Of a DNA stretch of 64,000 bases, positions 26,548 to 34,626 are shown piece after piece. A program made the translations under genes and the position numbers. Source of the DNA: Flavobacterium lacustre (lineage in GTDB: Bacteria; Bacteroidota; Bacteroidia; Flavobacteriales; Flavobacteriaceae); the NCBI RefSeq assembly GCF_027474525.2, contig NZ_CP114882.2, forward strand, positions 1,302,001-1,366,000. Reading direction: 5' to 3'. Each line of letters starts with the position of its first letter. Position 1 is the stretch's first letter. Below the pieces are notes generated by a model, which was not told where the DNA came from, did no database searches, and worked only from the letters and a program-made list of their open reading frames with translations.

Positions 26548-27919
26548 GCTTTTCGCCGTTATCTTTTTCAAAATTTATATTTTTAATAGTATTCTGATAT
26601 TTCATTAACATAGTTGAAGGTAATATATTATCAAAAAGTATTTTTGAAAAGAAGCCTTGTCCTAAAAATGCTTCTCTACCATCAATTTCGATTTTAATTC
26701 CTTTGTTTTTAAAGGAAAATATTTCCTTTGGATTGTATTTTGAATTGTCTAAATATTTATGTAATTCTTTGGAACTTGACCACGATGCTTTTACTCCAAG
26801 TTCGTTAGAGAATTCAATAAGTTTATCATAATCAATTCCAATATAAATTTTTATCCTCCCTAAAACTAAATCAATTATATTTTCGTCAATTATCGGTTTT
26901 AAGAAAATAGGCTCACAAATTGTAACTCCTCTACCAGTCATTAAATCATAGAAAGGAAAAGCTTTGCATAATGATTTCATAGTAAATTGTCCGTGCATTC
27001 TCCAGTCATTTTTATAGACTCCAAGATGAACAATTCCCTCAATGCAATCATAAGCCCAATCTTTTTCATCTAATTTTTTAATTAAATTTGTGATTATAGA
27101 AAGATAAGTTTCTATTTCAAAATCATTTTCAACAATATGAACTGTTGTGTCATTATATTTTGGGTCTTTACCTTTATTATCTTTAATTATTTTTGATGCT
27201 CTTTCCGTTTTTGCATTTTGATTAAGCATCCGTTTTAATTGCTTAATAAATTTTTCATCAAACTCTTCTACTAATTCTTCTTCCTTAAAGTTTTCCTCTT
27301 TTAATTCTTTTTCTTTGATGACATCAAGTGCCTTAAAATTAGTTTCACCAGATTTTATTTCTGATATTTTTATTCCATCTTTATCCGTGATTAAGCAGTC
27401 ACCTAATTGGATATTATTCGTAATGTCACAAATTAAACAAAAGGCATCTGGATTAGAATTTATTTCGTCAGCAAATTGAATTACAAATTCAAAAGATTTA
27501 TCAAGTAAGTCTTTATTGCCTGTTTCATATGTGTAAAGTCTTCTGTATAAATAATGTTGACCATTTAACATCTGCCAAGCGATTGTATCAGCTAAATTTC
27601 TATAAATATCAGATTGATAATCTAAAATAGTTGTCTGTTTTGTTAGATTATTTTCAGCTTCTTTATTACGTTCTCTTTTTGCTTGTTTTATTTCTTCAAA
27701 GTAATTTTTGGATTTTACTTGCAATAATTTGAGTTCTTCAATTATTTTGATTTGGGCAATTTTAAAACCTTCAAAACAAAGTCTATTAAGTTCTTTTGGA
27801 TCAAATTCTACAGATGGAGTTTTTCCTTTGAACATTGTATAAACACCATATCTTGATGAATAAAAAAAGATTTCTTTTATCTTATCTTCAAATACTTTTT
27901 GGTCTTCTTCAATGTCCAT
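26540..27919 (-). CDS. Unknown 459-aa protein with a possible PD-(D/E)xK nuclease core, cassette gene
   Basis: 459 residues, soluble. I recognise no full-length family. A Lys/Glu-rich coiled-coil part (about residues 50-95) is followed by IQLGDCLITDKDGIKISEIK (about 171-190), whose spacing GD...D..I.I.EIKSG fits the catalytic core of PD-(D/E)xK nucleases. A second acidic coiled stretch follows (KEKELKEENFKEEELVEEF). The C-terminal half contains GVYKNDWRMHGQF and DGREAFLGQGFF. A standalone defence nuclease is a reasonable guess, unproven. The stop codon (26540-26542) lies inside the closing core of site E, and the start is about 25 bases from the core of site F. Confidence 0.6.
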   Translation of the reverse strand: MDIEEDQKVFEDKIKEIFFYSSRYGVYTMFKGKTPSVEFDPKELNRLCFEGFKIAQIKIIEELKLLQVKSKNYFEEIKQAKRERNKEAENNLTKQTTILDYQSDIYRNLADTIAWQMLNGQHYLYRRLYTYETGNKDLLDKSFEFVIQFADEINSNPDAFCLICDITNNIQLGDCLITDKDGIKISEIKSGETNFKALDVIKEKELKEENFKEEELVEEFDEKFIKQLKRMLNQNAKTERASKIIKDNKGKDPKYNDTTVHIVENDFEIETYLSIITNLIKKLDEKDWAYDCIEGIVHLGVYKNDWRMHGQFTMKSLCKAFPFYDLMTGRGVTICEPIFLKPIIDENIIDLVLGRIKIYIGIDYDKLIEFSNELGVKASWSSSKELHKYLDNSKYNPKEIFSFKNKGIKIEIDGREAFLGQGFFSKILFDNILPSTMLMKYQNTIKNINFEKDNGEKPS

Positions 27920-27933
27920 ATTTTTGGTTTTAG

Positions 27934-28078
27934 CCTTGCTGATAACGTTCTGCTACTACAGCGGGTTTGGGACTAAATTAAGCCCTATTTTCGGATTTGC
28001 AAAATCATGCCAAATACAAAACCATCTTTCCATTAAACCAATTGCCCAAATCCGTTGTAGTAGCTGTTAGCTGTAGCC
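27934..28078 (-). repeat. attC-like site F
   Basis: It opens GCTGATAACGTT. Arms GCTACTACAGCGGGTTTGGG (27952-27971) and its inverted copy (28045-28064) pair over 20 bases with two G-T wobbles. GTTAGCTGTAGCC closes the site. The opening GCTGATAAC is the perfect inverted copy of GTTATCAGC ending site E, across the 459-aa gene. Confidence 0.8.
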
Positions 28079-28080
28079 TT

Positions 28081-28602
28081 TTAATTTAGTTTCAGTTTCA
28101 TCATTATGTCTGTTTGTTCATCGTCTCCCAATTTAAAAATGTGTTTGTCAAATGCAACAAAACCATTTTTTTCATAAAACCGGATTGCTCTTGGATTTTC
28201 TTCCCAAACACCCAACCAAGCATATTCAGAACCTTTATGTTTAGCAACTTCGATTGCTTTACTATAAAGTAATTGACCAATGCTTTTTCCATGAAATTCT
28301 TTTGAAACATAGATTCTCTCAATTTCAAGTGCTTTATTGTCTTTCAATTCGGTTTGCGATTCTCCAAAATTGACTTTTAAATAGCCTATTACTTCATTAT
28401 CAATCTTCGCAAAGTAAAACTCGGAATTTTCATTGTTTAGTTCTGTGGTTAATTTTTCAACTGAGAAACCTTCTTTGAGATAGGATTTCATGTTTTCCTC
28501 GGAATTTGAATCTGCAAATGTTTCCTTAAAAGTTTGCAACCCAATTTTTTGTAATTCGTTAATATCACTTATTGTTACTTTTATAATTGTTATGGGTTTC
28601 AT
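28081..28602 (-). CDS. GNAT N-acetyltransferase, PaiA/spermidine acetyltransferase-like
   Basis: 173 residues of the GNAT fold. The acetyl-CoA binding segment is IYVSKEFHGKSIGQLLYSKA (about 100-119, the R/Q-x-x-G-x-G/A variant HGKSIG). It is followed by AWLGVWEENPRAIRFYEKNG (about 132-151) and FKLGDDEQTDIMMK, a pattern typical of PaiA-type polyamine acetyltransferases. The natural substrate is not certain. It is the last gene of a three-gene unit (12 bp after the second GNAT gene) and ends three bases before the boundary of site F. Confidence 0.85.
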   Translation of the reverse strand: MKPITIIKVTISDINELQKIGLQTFKETFADSNSEENMKSYLKEGFSVEKLTTELNNENSEFYFAKIDNEVIGYLKVNFGESQTELKDNKALEIERIYVSKEFHGKSIGQLLYSKAIEVAKHKGSEYAWLGVWEENPRAIRFYEKNGFVAFDKHIFKLGDDEQTDIMMKLKLN

Positions 28603-28613
28603 TTTAAATTTTT

Positions 28614-29081
28614 TTAGGCGTTATGTTTTAAATTCCATTCATAATTAAGCCAATCGTTGTTTTCTTTGGCTCCCAATTTTTCATAAAATTTTTTGCCTCC
28701 TTCGTTCCAGGGTGCAACAGTCCATTTTATTTGTTCGCAATTATTTTTTATTGCTTCTTCTTTTAGCGCTAACATTAATTTTTCGCCAATTTTATGACCT
28801 CTATAATTTTCATCAACATATAGTTCTTTCATATAAATTGCTGGTCGGTTTTGTGCTGTATAAGGTAGAAAATAATAAACGAGAATTCCCGTAATTTGCT
28901 CGTTGTATTCAGCAACAATACAATAGAAGTCTGGTGAATCCTTTCGAAAGCCACTCTCTTTTACTATTTCAGGAGTTATAGCAAAACTGTCAATGTATTT
29001 TTCAAAAACAGCCAATTCTTTCATTATGTTCCAAATTTTTTCACTGTCTTTTTCTACAGATTTTCTTATTGTTATATTCAT
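28614..29081 (-). CDS. GNAT N-acetyltransferase, diamine acetyltransferase (SSAT)-like
   Basis: 155 residues from the ATG at 29081 (MNITIRKSVEKDSEKIWNIM). The frame is open 18 codons further but those residues are not conserved-looking. The GNAT core is YMKELYVDENYRGHKIGEKL (about 82-101), and the C-terminal WNEGGKKFYEKLGA segment with a preceding PAIY resembles SSAT-type diamine acetyltransferases, which modify polyamines or thialysine. It sits between the Crp-like regulator and the PaiA-like gene, all co-directional, suggesting joint control. Confidence 0.83.
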   Translation of the reverse strand: MNITIRKSVEKDSEKIWNIMKELAVFEKYIDSFAITPEIVKESGFRKDSPDFYCIVAEYNEQITGILVYYFLPYTAQNRPAIYMKELYVDENYRGHKIGEKLMLALKEEAIKNNCEQIKWTVAPWNEGGKKFYEKLGAKENNDWLNYEWNLKHNA

Positions 29082-29152
29082 TTTTTCTAAATTTTGGACA
29101 AAGTTCTGAATATGGTCTGAGGAAAAATTATACAAATGATAAAAAATGAATC

Positions 29153-29716
29153 TTATTTTATATTTGTTCTAATACGGCTTAAACTTACTTGTGTTATGCC
29201 TAAATATGAAGCGATGTACCCTAGTTGAACTCTTTGAATCAAGTCTGGATAGTTTTTTAAAAGTTCAATATATCGTTCAGTAGCAGTTCCGAGTTGTCGG
29301 GAAATAAGTCTTTCTTCTGCTTTTATGAGTTCATTTTCTGCGAACTTTCTACCCCAATTTGCAATTTCAATATTCTCATTAAATAGATTTTTAAGGTTTT
29401 CCGTGTTAAGTTTATAAAGAACACAATCTTCTAATAGCTCGATGCTTTCATATCCTTTTTGATTGGCTATATAGCTTTTCAAAGAAGCTATTGTATCACC
29501 TTCTTTTCCAAAAGAAAAGGTAATTTCGTCATCGTCTATAATAGAAAATGTCCGAGCTATTCCTATTTTGATAAAATAGATATTTTTTTCAATCTTGTCA
29601 GCTCGTATGATAATGCTATGTTTGGGAAAATTTACTTCTTCAACATTTTTTTTGAGCATAAGTTTAGCTGACGAAGAAAGTGGATGTATTTTGTCTATTA
29701 TTTGGTCAATATCCAT
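29153..29716 (-). CDS. Crp/Fnr-family transcriptional regulator
   Basis: 187 residues, typical for Bacteroidota Crp-like proteins. An N-terminal cyclic-nucleotide-binding-like beta-roll (about 10-115, NIYFIKIGIARTFS and FSFGKEGDTIAS) joins, through a long helix, a C-terminal winged helix (about 145-187, LGYIASYLGITQVSLSRIRT, the recognition helix). No Cys set for an Fe-S cluster is visible, so it is not a canonical Fnr. Its start lies about 35 bases after GTTAGCTGTAACC, the boundary of the first cassette, and two acetyltransferase genes follow. It may regulate them, or only share the cassette. Confidence 0.88.
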   Translation of the reverse strand: MDIDQIIDKIHPLSSSAKLMLKKNVEEVNFPKHSIIIRADKIEKNIYFIKIGIARTFSIIDDDEITFSFGKEGDTIASLKSYIANQKGYESIELLEDCVLYKLNTENLKNLFNENIEIANWGRKFAENELIKAEERLISRQLGTATERYIELLKNYPDLIQRVQLGYIASYLGITQVSLSRIRTNIK

Positions 29717-29737
29717 TTTTATCAGATTCTGTTATAA

Positions 29738-29750
29738 GGTTACAGCTAAC
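29738..29750 (-). repeat. Cassette boundary G (no attC-like arm beyond it)
   Basis: GGTTACAGCTAAC is the inverted copy, with one transition, of GTTAGCTGTAGCC that ends site F. It is not followed by AACGTT or by a palindromic arm, so it looks like the outer junction of the array, comparable in position to an attI/first-cassette junction. Confidence 0.55.
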
Positions 29751-29760
29751 TAGTTTATAG

Positions 29761-29821
29761 GTCTGACAAAGTCAGACATATCACCCCTTATTTGGGTAGA
29801 TAGGTCTGATAGACATCAGAC
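29761..29821. repeat. Pair of GTCTGA palindromes
   Basis: GTCTGACAAAGTCAGAC (29761-29777) and GTCTGATAGACATCAGAC (29804-29821) are two hairpin-forming palindromes with related arms, 43 bases apart start to start. They lie just outside the cassette array and upstream of the Crp-like gene. They may be operators for that regulator or remnants of a small repeat element. Confidence 0.6.
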
Positions 29822-29938
29822 TTTATTGATTTTCAAATATATTCATTTTTTCCTACAAATCATCTAATAGGCTTTAATTCTTCGAGAACTTTTCGTACAT
29901 ACGAGCGTTAGTTCATTGGGTACACTAACCCACAACCA

Positions 29939-30626
29939 CGATTCTTGTGCCTGCAGTTGCGATTCTCCTACCTGTCATCACGATTCTTGTGCCTGCAGTT
30001 GCGATACTCCTGCCTGCAGTCACGATTCTCCTGCCTGTCATCACGATTCTCGAGCCTGCAGTTGCGATTCTCCTACCTGTCATCACGATTCTTGTGCCTG
30101 CAGTTGCGATACTCCTGCCTGTACTTACGATTCTCGAGCCTTTAGTTAAGATTCTCGTATGCATTTCACGATTCTCGCATGCATTTCACGATACTCGTAT
30201 GCATTTCACGATTCTCGCATGCAATTCACGATTCTCGTATGCATTTCACGATATTCGTATGCAATTCACGATTCTCGTATGCATTTCGCGATACTCGTAT
30301 GCATTTCACGATTCTCGCATGCATTTCGCGATTCTCGTATGCAATTCACGATATTCGCATGCATTTCACGATTCTCGTATGCACATTTAGGATATTGCCA
30401 TGCGCATTTAGGATATTGCCATGCACATTTACGATTCTCCTATGCACATTCACGATATTGCCATGCGCATTTGCGATTCTCCTATGCACATTTAGGATAT
30501 TGCCATGCACATTTACGATTCTCCTATGCGCATTCACGATATTGCCATGCGCATTTGCGATTCTCCTATGCACATTTAGGATATTGCCATGCGCATTCAC
30601 GATATTGCCATGCACATTATGATACG
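29939..30626. repeat. Minisatellite, about 33 units of 20-21 bp in three blocks
   Basis: Ten 21-bp units (29939-30148, CGATTCTTGTGCCTGCAGTTG-type, shown by its first 20 bases CGATTCTTGTGCCTGCAGTT) are followed by eleven 20-bp units (30169-30388 and the preceding transition unit, CGATTCTCGTATGCATTTCA). Twelve 21-bp units (30390-30626) alternate GGATATTGCCATGC and CGATTCTCCTATGC starts. Every unit keeps CGAT at its start and mostly a TGCA or TGCGCA palindrome near its middle. Because 21 is a multiple of three, spurious repetitive frames are open on both strands. No start signal supports translation. The tract lies between the minus-strand gluconokinase end and the Crp-like regulator region. Confidence 0.9.
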
Positions 30627-30664
30627 CACAAAGACAGAACCGTTGGCACCGCTTTTACGATACA

Positions 30665-32089
30665 TTATAAGGATAAGGTTTTCAACAAAGGATAAACCCG
30701 TTTGAATTTTTCAAATTGGTGCTCATACACCAATCGATGATTTTCATTGGGGAAGAAGAATTTTTCGGGCGTATCTGCTGTCGCATGTTCAATACCGAGG
30801 GCTTTAAATCCAATCAATACTGCTCCCCAAGCCGAGGCTTCAACTGTTTCGGCTACCGCAACTTTCATCTGGAAAATATCAGCCACCATTTGCAACCAAA
30901 GGTCACTTTTTCCAAATCCGCCACTCGCCATAATCGTAATTGGGCTTCTGCTCTCAACATCAGGAAGAAGAATTTCCGTGACACTAAACAACCCCAATAC
31001 AATACCTTCTAAAGTAGCCCGAATCAAATGCGCTTGAGTATGATTAATCTGAATCCCCAACAAACTACCTTGCGCCGAAGCATCCCAAATGGGAGCTCTT
31101 TCGCCCAATAAATAAGGAACAAATAATAAACCATCCGAACCGGCAGGAACAGTTTGGGCTTGTTCAAAAAGAGTTTCAAACGATGCGTCTGTTTTCAAAA
31201 TAGATTCTTTCAACCATTGCAACACAATAGCGCCATTGTTAACCGCGCCCAATTTTAGATAGTGTTGGTCTAATACATGATAACATTGCGTCCGCATTTC
31301 CAAATCGATATAAGGTGCAGAAACCGGCAAACGCACTGCGCCACTGGTCCCAATCGATAATGCCATTCGCCCTTCTGCCATAGCGCCCGTGCCTAGATTG
31401 GCCAAAGCACCGTCACCGCCCCCAATGATATAACGAAAACCATCTGCAAGTCCTTGGCTTTGGTGCGTTGGTGAAACAATAACTGAAAGGTGTTGCTGTT
31501 CCAGTTCCAAATAATTTAAAATCGTACGGTCCCAGGCTAAGGTATGAATGTTCATCAATCCAGTCCCCGATGCCATCGAAGAATCAATCACATATTCTCC
31601 CGTCAGATGATGCCAAATATATTCTTTGATACTAATGAATTTAAAAGTCTTTGCCCACAGCACCGCATCGTTCTTTTTGAACCAATCCATTTTAGTCATC
31701 GGTGAAAAAGGATGAATAGGAATCCCGGTCTTTTGATAAAACGAACGACCTGCTGCTGAATTCTTCAGGGTTTCAGCTAAAGCACAAGCGCGATTATCAG
31801 CCCATAAAACAGCATCAGTGAGCGGGTTTCCGGTAGCGTCAATCGCCATAATGCTTTGCATCGCCGAACTAAAACTGATGAATTCCGGTTGAATACCGCT
31901 CGTAATTTCCGCAATACAATCTAAAACTGCCGATAAAATTTCTCCCGGTTTCTGCACACTCCAGTTGGGTTCCGGATGATACATAGGATAATTTTTCGTC
32001 AATTGGCGCAGGACTTTTCCGCCGCTGTCAAAACAAACCGCCTTTGTTGCCGTAGTGCCAATGTCAATCCCGATGTAGCTCTTTTTCAT
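30665..32089 (-). CDS. gntK: Gluconokinase (FGGY family)
   Basis: 474 residues of the FGGY carbohydrate kinase family. The N-terminal phosphate-binding loop is YIGIDIGTTATKAVCFD (about 4-20). The substrate region contains VLWADNRACALAE and PIHPFSPMTKMDWF, the latter typical of gluconate kinases. The second domain has IGGGDGALANLGTGA and GTSGAVRLP. GERAPIWDASAQGSLLGI (about 334-351) matches FGGY signature 2. It would phosphorylate gluconate to 6-phosphogluconate. The start lies 3 bp after the gluconate permease stop, and 6-phosphogluconate dehydrogenase is upstream in the same orientation, which supports gluconate over xylulose or glycerol. Confidence 0.9.
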   Translation of the reverse strand: MKKSYIGIDIGTTATKAVCFDSGGKVLRQLTKNYPMYHPEPNWSVQKPGEILSAVLDCIAEITSGIQPEFISFSSAMQSIMAIDATGNPLTDAVLWADNRACALAETLKNSAAGRSFYQKTGIPIHPFSPMTKMDWFKKNDAVLWAKTFKFISIKEYIWHHLTGEYVIDSSMASGTGLMNIHTLAWDRTILNYLELEQQHLSVIVSPTHQSQGLADGFRYIIGGGDGALANLGTGAMAEGRMALSIGTSGAVRLPVSAPYIDLEMRTQCYHVLDQHYLKLGAVNNGAIVLQWLKESILKTDASFETLFEQAQTVPAGSDGLLFVPYLLGERAPIWDASAQGSLLGIQINHTQAHLIRATLEGIVLGLFSVTEILLPDVESRSPITIMASGGFGKSDLWLQMVADIFQMKVAVAETVEASAWGAVLIGFKALGIEHATADTPEKFFFPNENHRLVYEHQFEKFKRVYPLLKTLSL

Positions 32090-32092
32090 CTT

Positions 32093-33412
32093 TTATCCAA
32101 TAAATACATTCAATACCAAAACGCCAATTAATCCCATAACACCAATAATAGTTTCCATCACAGTCCACGTTTTAAAAGTGTCTTTCAGGCTGATGCCAAA
32201 GTATTCTTTAAACATCCAAAAACCGGTATCATTCACATGAGAACACATTAAACTTCCTGCCCCAATAGAAAGCACCATCAATTCAGGACTGATTCCGGAG
32301 CTGACCACCAGCGGTTGTACGATTCCAGCAGCCGTTAATCCCGCAACAGTCGCAGACCCCAAAGCAATCCGAATAATAGTGGCAATAAGCCAACCCAATA
32401 CGAGTGGAGAAAGGGTAGAGGCTTCAAAAAAAACAGCCAAATCACTCCCGATTCCGCTGTCAATAAGGACTTGTTTGAAGGCACCGCCAGCGGCAATAAT
32501 CAGCACAATCATAGTAACCGAACCCAGAGCAGTTCCCGATTGATCCATAAGGGTCTGCATTTTTTGACCCCGCTTAATTCCTAAAAAAACAAGGGCAAAC
32601 AAAACGGCGATAAGCATAGAAGTGGTCGGGTTTCCTATAAACCCAAGCATCTGCCGCAAGGAGGAAGTTTCCGCTAATGTCAATTCACTGAGTGTGGCTA
32701 ATGCCATCAGCAAAACAGGAATCAAAGCGGTTAGAAAACTGATACCAAAGGAAGGCATTTCGTCTTCGGCAAATGTTTTACTTTCAAATAACCCTTTGGG
32801 TGGATTGGCATTTATTTTCTTGATGAATTCCGGAAAAACAATCCCCGAAACCACTAAAGCCGGAATGGCAATCAAAAATCCGTAGAGTAAGGTTTTGCCA
32901 ATATCAGCTTTAAAAATCACAGCAATAGCAGTAGGTCCGGGATGGGGTGGCAAAAAACCATGCGTAATCGATAGGGCAGAAGCCATCGCAATTCCCAGAT
33001 AAATAATGGGTTGTTTCGTGCTTTTGGCAACCGCAAAAACCATTGGAATCAAGATAATAAATCCCGCATTATAAAACATCGATATCCCTACGGCAAAGCC
33101 TGTAATGACCATCGCCCATTTAATATTTTTAATACCAAAAGACCGAATCATTACTGAACTGATGCGTTGTGCCGCCCCACTATCTGAAAGAAGATTGCCG
33201 AGTATAACTCCAAAAGCAACAATCAATAGCAAGGAACCCAGCGTGCTCCCAATTCCCTGTTGTAGTGAATTGATGAGGTAAGGAAAAAGCATTCCTTTGG
33301 CAAGGCCAACAAAAAAAGAAGCAATGATTAACGAAATAAAAGCATTGAGTTTTGCTCCGGCTATTAAAACAAGTAACAAAAGAATGCTCGCAATTAAAAT
33401 CAATAGAGACAT
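32093..33412 (-). CDS. gntP: GntP-family gluconate:H+ symporter
   Basis: 439 residues with about 12 hydrophobic segments, the normal length for GntP permeases in the inner membrane. Recognisable segments are LLSDSGAAQRISSVMIRSFG (about 53-72), THGFLPPHPGPTAIAVIF (about 150-167, a GntP hallmark) and SLMCSHVNDTGFWMFKEYFG (about 386-405). It imports gluconate for the kinase encoded 3 bp downstream and sits 91 bp after the dehydrogenase gene, completing a gluconate-use operon. Confidence 0.93.
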   Translation of the reverse strand: MSLLILIASILLLLVLIAGAKLNAFISLIIASFFVGLAKGMLFPYLINSLQQGIGSTLGSLLLIVAFGVILGNLLSDSGAAQRISSVMIRSFGIKNIKWAMVITGFAVGISMFYNAGFIILIPMVFAVAKSTKQPIIYLGIAMASALSITHGFLPPHPGPTAIAVIFKADIGKTLLYGFLIAIPALVVSGIVFPEFIKKINANPPKGLFESKTFAEDEMPSFGISFLTALIPVLLMALATLSELTLAETSSLRQMLGFIGNPTTSMLIAVLFALVFLGIKRGQKMQTLMDQSGTALGSVTMIVLIIAAGGAFKQVLIDSGIGSDLAVFFEASTLSPLVLGWLIATIIRIALGSATVAGLTAAGIVQPLVVSSGISPELMVLSIGAGSLMCSHVNDTGFWMFKEYFGISLKDTFKTWTVMETIIGVMGLIGVLVLNVFIG

Positions 33413-33503
33413 CAGCAGGAATGGGATAAATTAAAAATCAGATAATGGTGTCAAATCGAGCGCAGTCGAGATTATTTAAACGCTTCACAGCAGTGAAAAA
33501 CTA

Positions 33504-34403
33504 CTATTCATTTTTCTCTACGGCATGTCCGCCAAACTCATTCCGAAGCGCCGCTACTACTTTTCCGGAAAAAGTATCCTGCATTTGAGAGCGGTAACGC
33601 ATCATAATCGAAAGGGCAATTACAGGAGTGGGTACGCCTAAATCCAAAGCGGTTTCAAGAGTCCATTTCCCTTCCCCGGACGAGTGCATAATGCCTTTGA
33701 TGCTGTCTAAATGAGGATCTTTGGAAAAAGCATTTTCGGTTAATTCCATCAGCCAACTGCGAACCACAGAACCGTGATTGAACAATTTAGCTGTTTTTTC
33801 AAAATCAATATCAAACTCAGAATGTTCAAACACTTCAAATCCTTCAGCGATAGATTGCATCATGCCATATTCAATTCCGTTGTGAACCATTTTAGTAAAA
33901 TGTCCGCTTCCGGCTGCTCCGGTATAAAGATGTCCGTTTTCAACAGAAATCGCTTTAAAAACTGCTGCCACATATTCAAAAACATCGGGATCTCCGCCAA
34001 TCATCGTACAAGCGCCATGCAAAGCCCCCGAAGTGCCACCCGAAGTGCCGCAATCTAAAAAGTCAATATCAAGTTCTTTGAGTTGGGCATATCGGCGTTT
34101 GGATTCTTTGTAATTAGAGTTTCCGCCATCAATAATAATATCTTTTTTGGTTAAAAAAGGAAGTAAAGATGTGATTACGGCATCTACAATTTCTCCGGCA
34201 GGAACCATCAACCAAATCACTTTTCGACCATTTAGTTTTTGACATAATTCGGCTGCAGTATTCGCGGTAGTAATACCTTCCTCACTCATTTTTTTGACGA
34301 AGTCGGTATTCACATCTTGTGCGACTACTTCATAATGGTTTCGTTTTAAATTCAGGGCAAGGTTAAAGCCCATTTTTCCTAATCCTATAATTCCAATTTG
34401 CAT
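33504..34403 (-). CDS. gnd: 6-phosphogluconate dehydrogenase, short (GntZ/YqeC-type, decarboxylating)
   Basis: 299 residues from the ATG at 34403, giving the Rossmann start MQIGIIGLGKMGFNLALNL with GxGxxG at the very beginning; a longer frame adds 17 unlikely residues. Other signatures are IDGGNSNYKESKRRYAQL (about 97-114) and DCGTSGGTSGALHGACTMIG (about 124-143), with the substrate-binding GHFTKMVHNGIEYGMMQ (about 171-187, catalytic Lys). The length matches the short, usually NAD-preferring enzymes linked to gluconate operons rather than the 470-residue pentose pathway form. It converts 6-phosphogluconate to ribulose 5-phosphate and CO2, after the kinase and permease encoded downstream. Confidence 0.92.
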   Translation of the reverse strand: MQIGIIGLGKMGFNLALNLKRNHYEVVAQDVNTDFVKKMSEEGITTANTAAELCQKLNGRKVIWLMVPAGEIVDAVITSLLPFLTKKDIIIDGGNSNYKESKRRYAQLKELDIDFLDCGTSGGTSGALHGACTMIGGDPDVFEYVAAVFKAISVENGHLYTGAAGSGHFTKMVHNGIEYGMMQSIAEGFEVFEHSEFDIDFEKTAKLFNHGSVVRSWLMELTENAFSKDPHLDSIKGIMHSSGEGKWTLETALDLGVPTPVIALSIMMRYRSQMQDTFSGKVVAALRNEFGGHAVEKNE

Positions 34404-34626
34404 TTTATGTCGGTTTTTAAAAGAGTGTTTGTATGTATTTTGATGCTTTATCAAAGTAAAAATATTATTTTTAATTTCTTAAACCCCAATTTTCAACAAA
34501 ATAATTAAAGACATAAGAATCAATAGATTGATTTTAGACAAAAGGAAACGCAATTAAAGTCTTTTTATAAGCGTTATCGTATTAGTATTATTTGTTTTCA
34601 ATGTGCATCCAAAACGTTCAAAATGG

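Noticed and set aside
21941..28078. MITE or insertion-sequence family between the genes
   Set aside because: The flanking short repeats are inverted across each gene rather than direct across each palindrome, which target duplications would require.
29939..30626. CRISPR array
   Set aside because: Units are contiguous 20-21 bp repeats without unique spacers, and no cas genes are nearby.
29916..30695. Long repetitive open frames on both strands over the minisatellite, encoding Cys/His- or Arg/Ile-rich repeats
   Set aside because: They arise because a 21-bp period keeps several frames open at once. Frames on both strands are equally long, shift at the 20-bp block, and have no promoter or ribosome site.
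30716..31037. Plus-strand frames opposite the gluconokinase gene
   Set aside because: They are shadows of the clearly coding minus-strand FGGY kinase.
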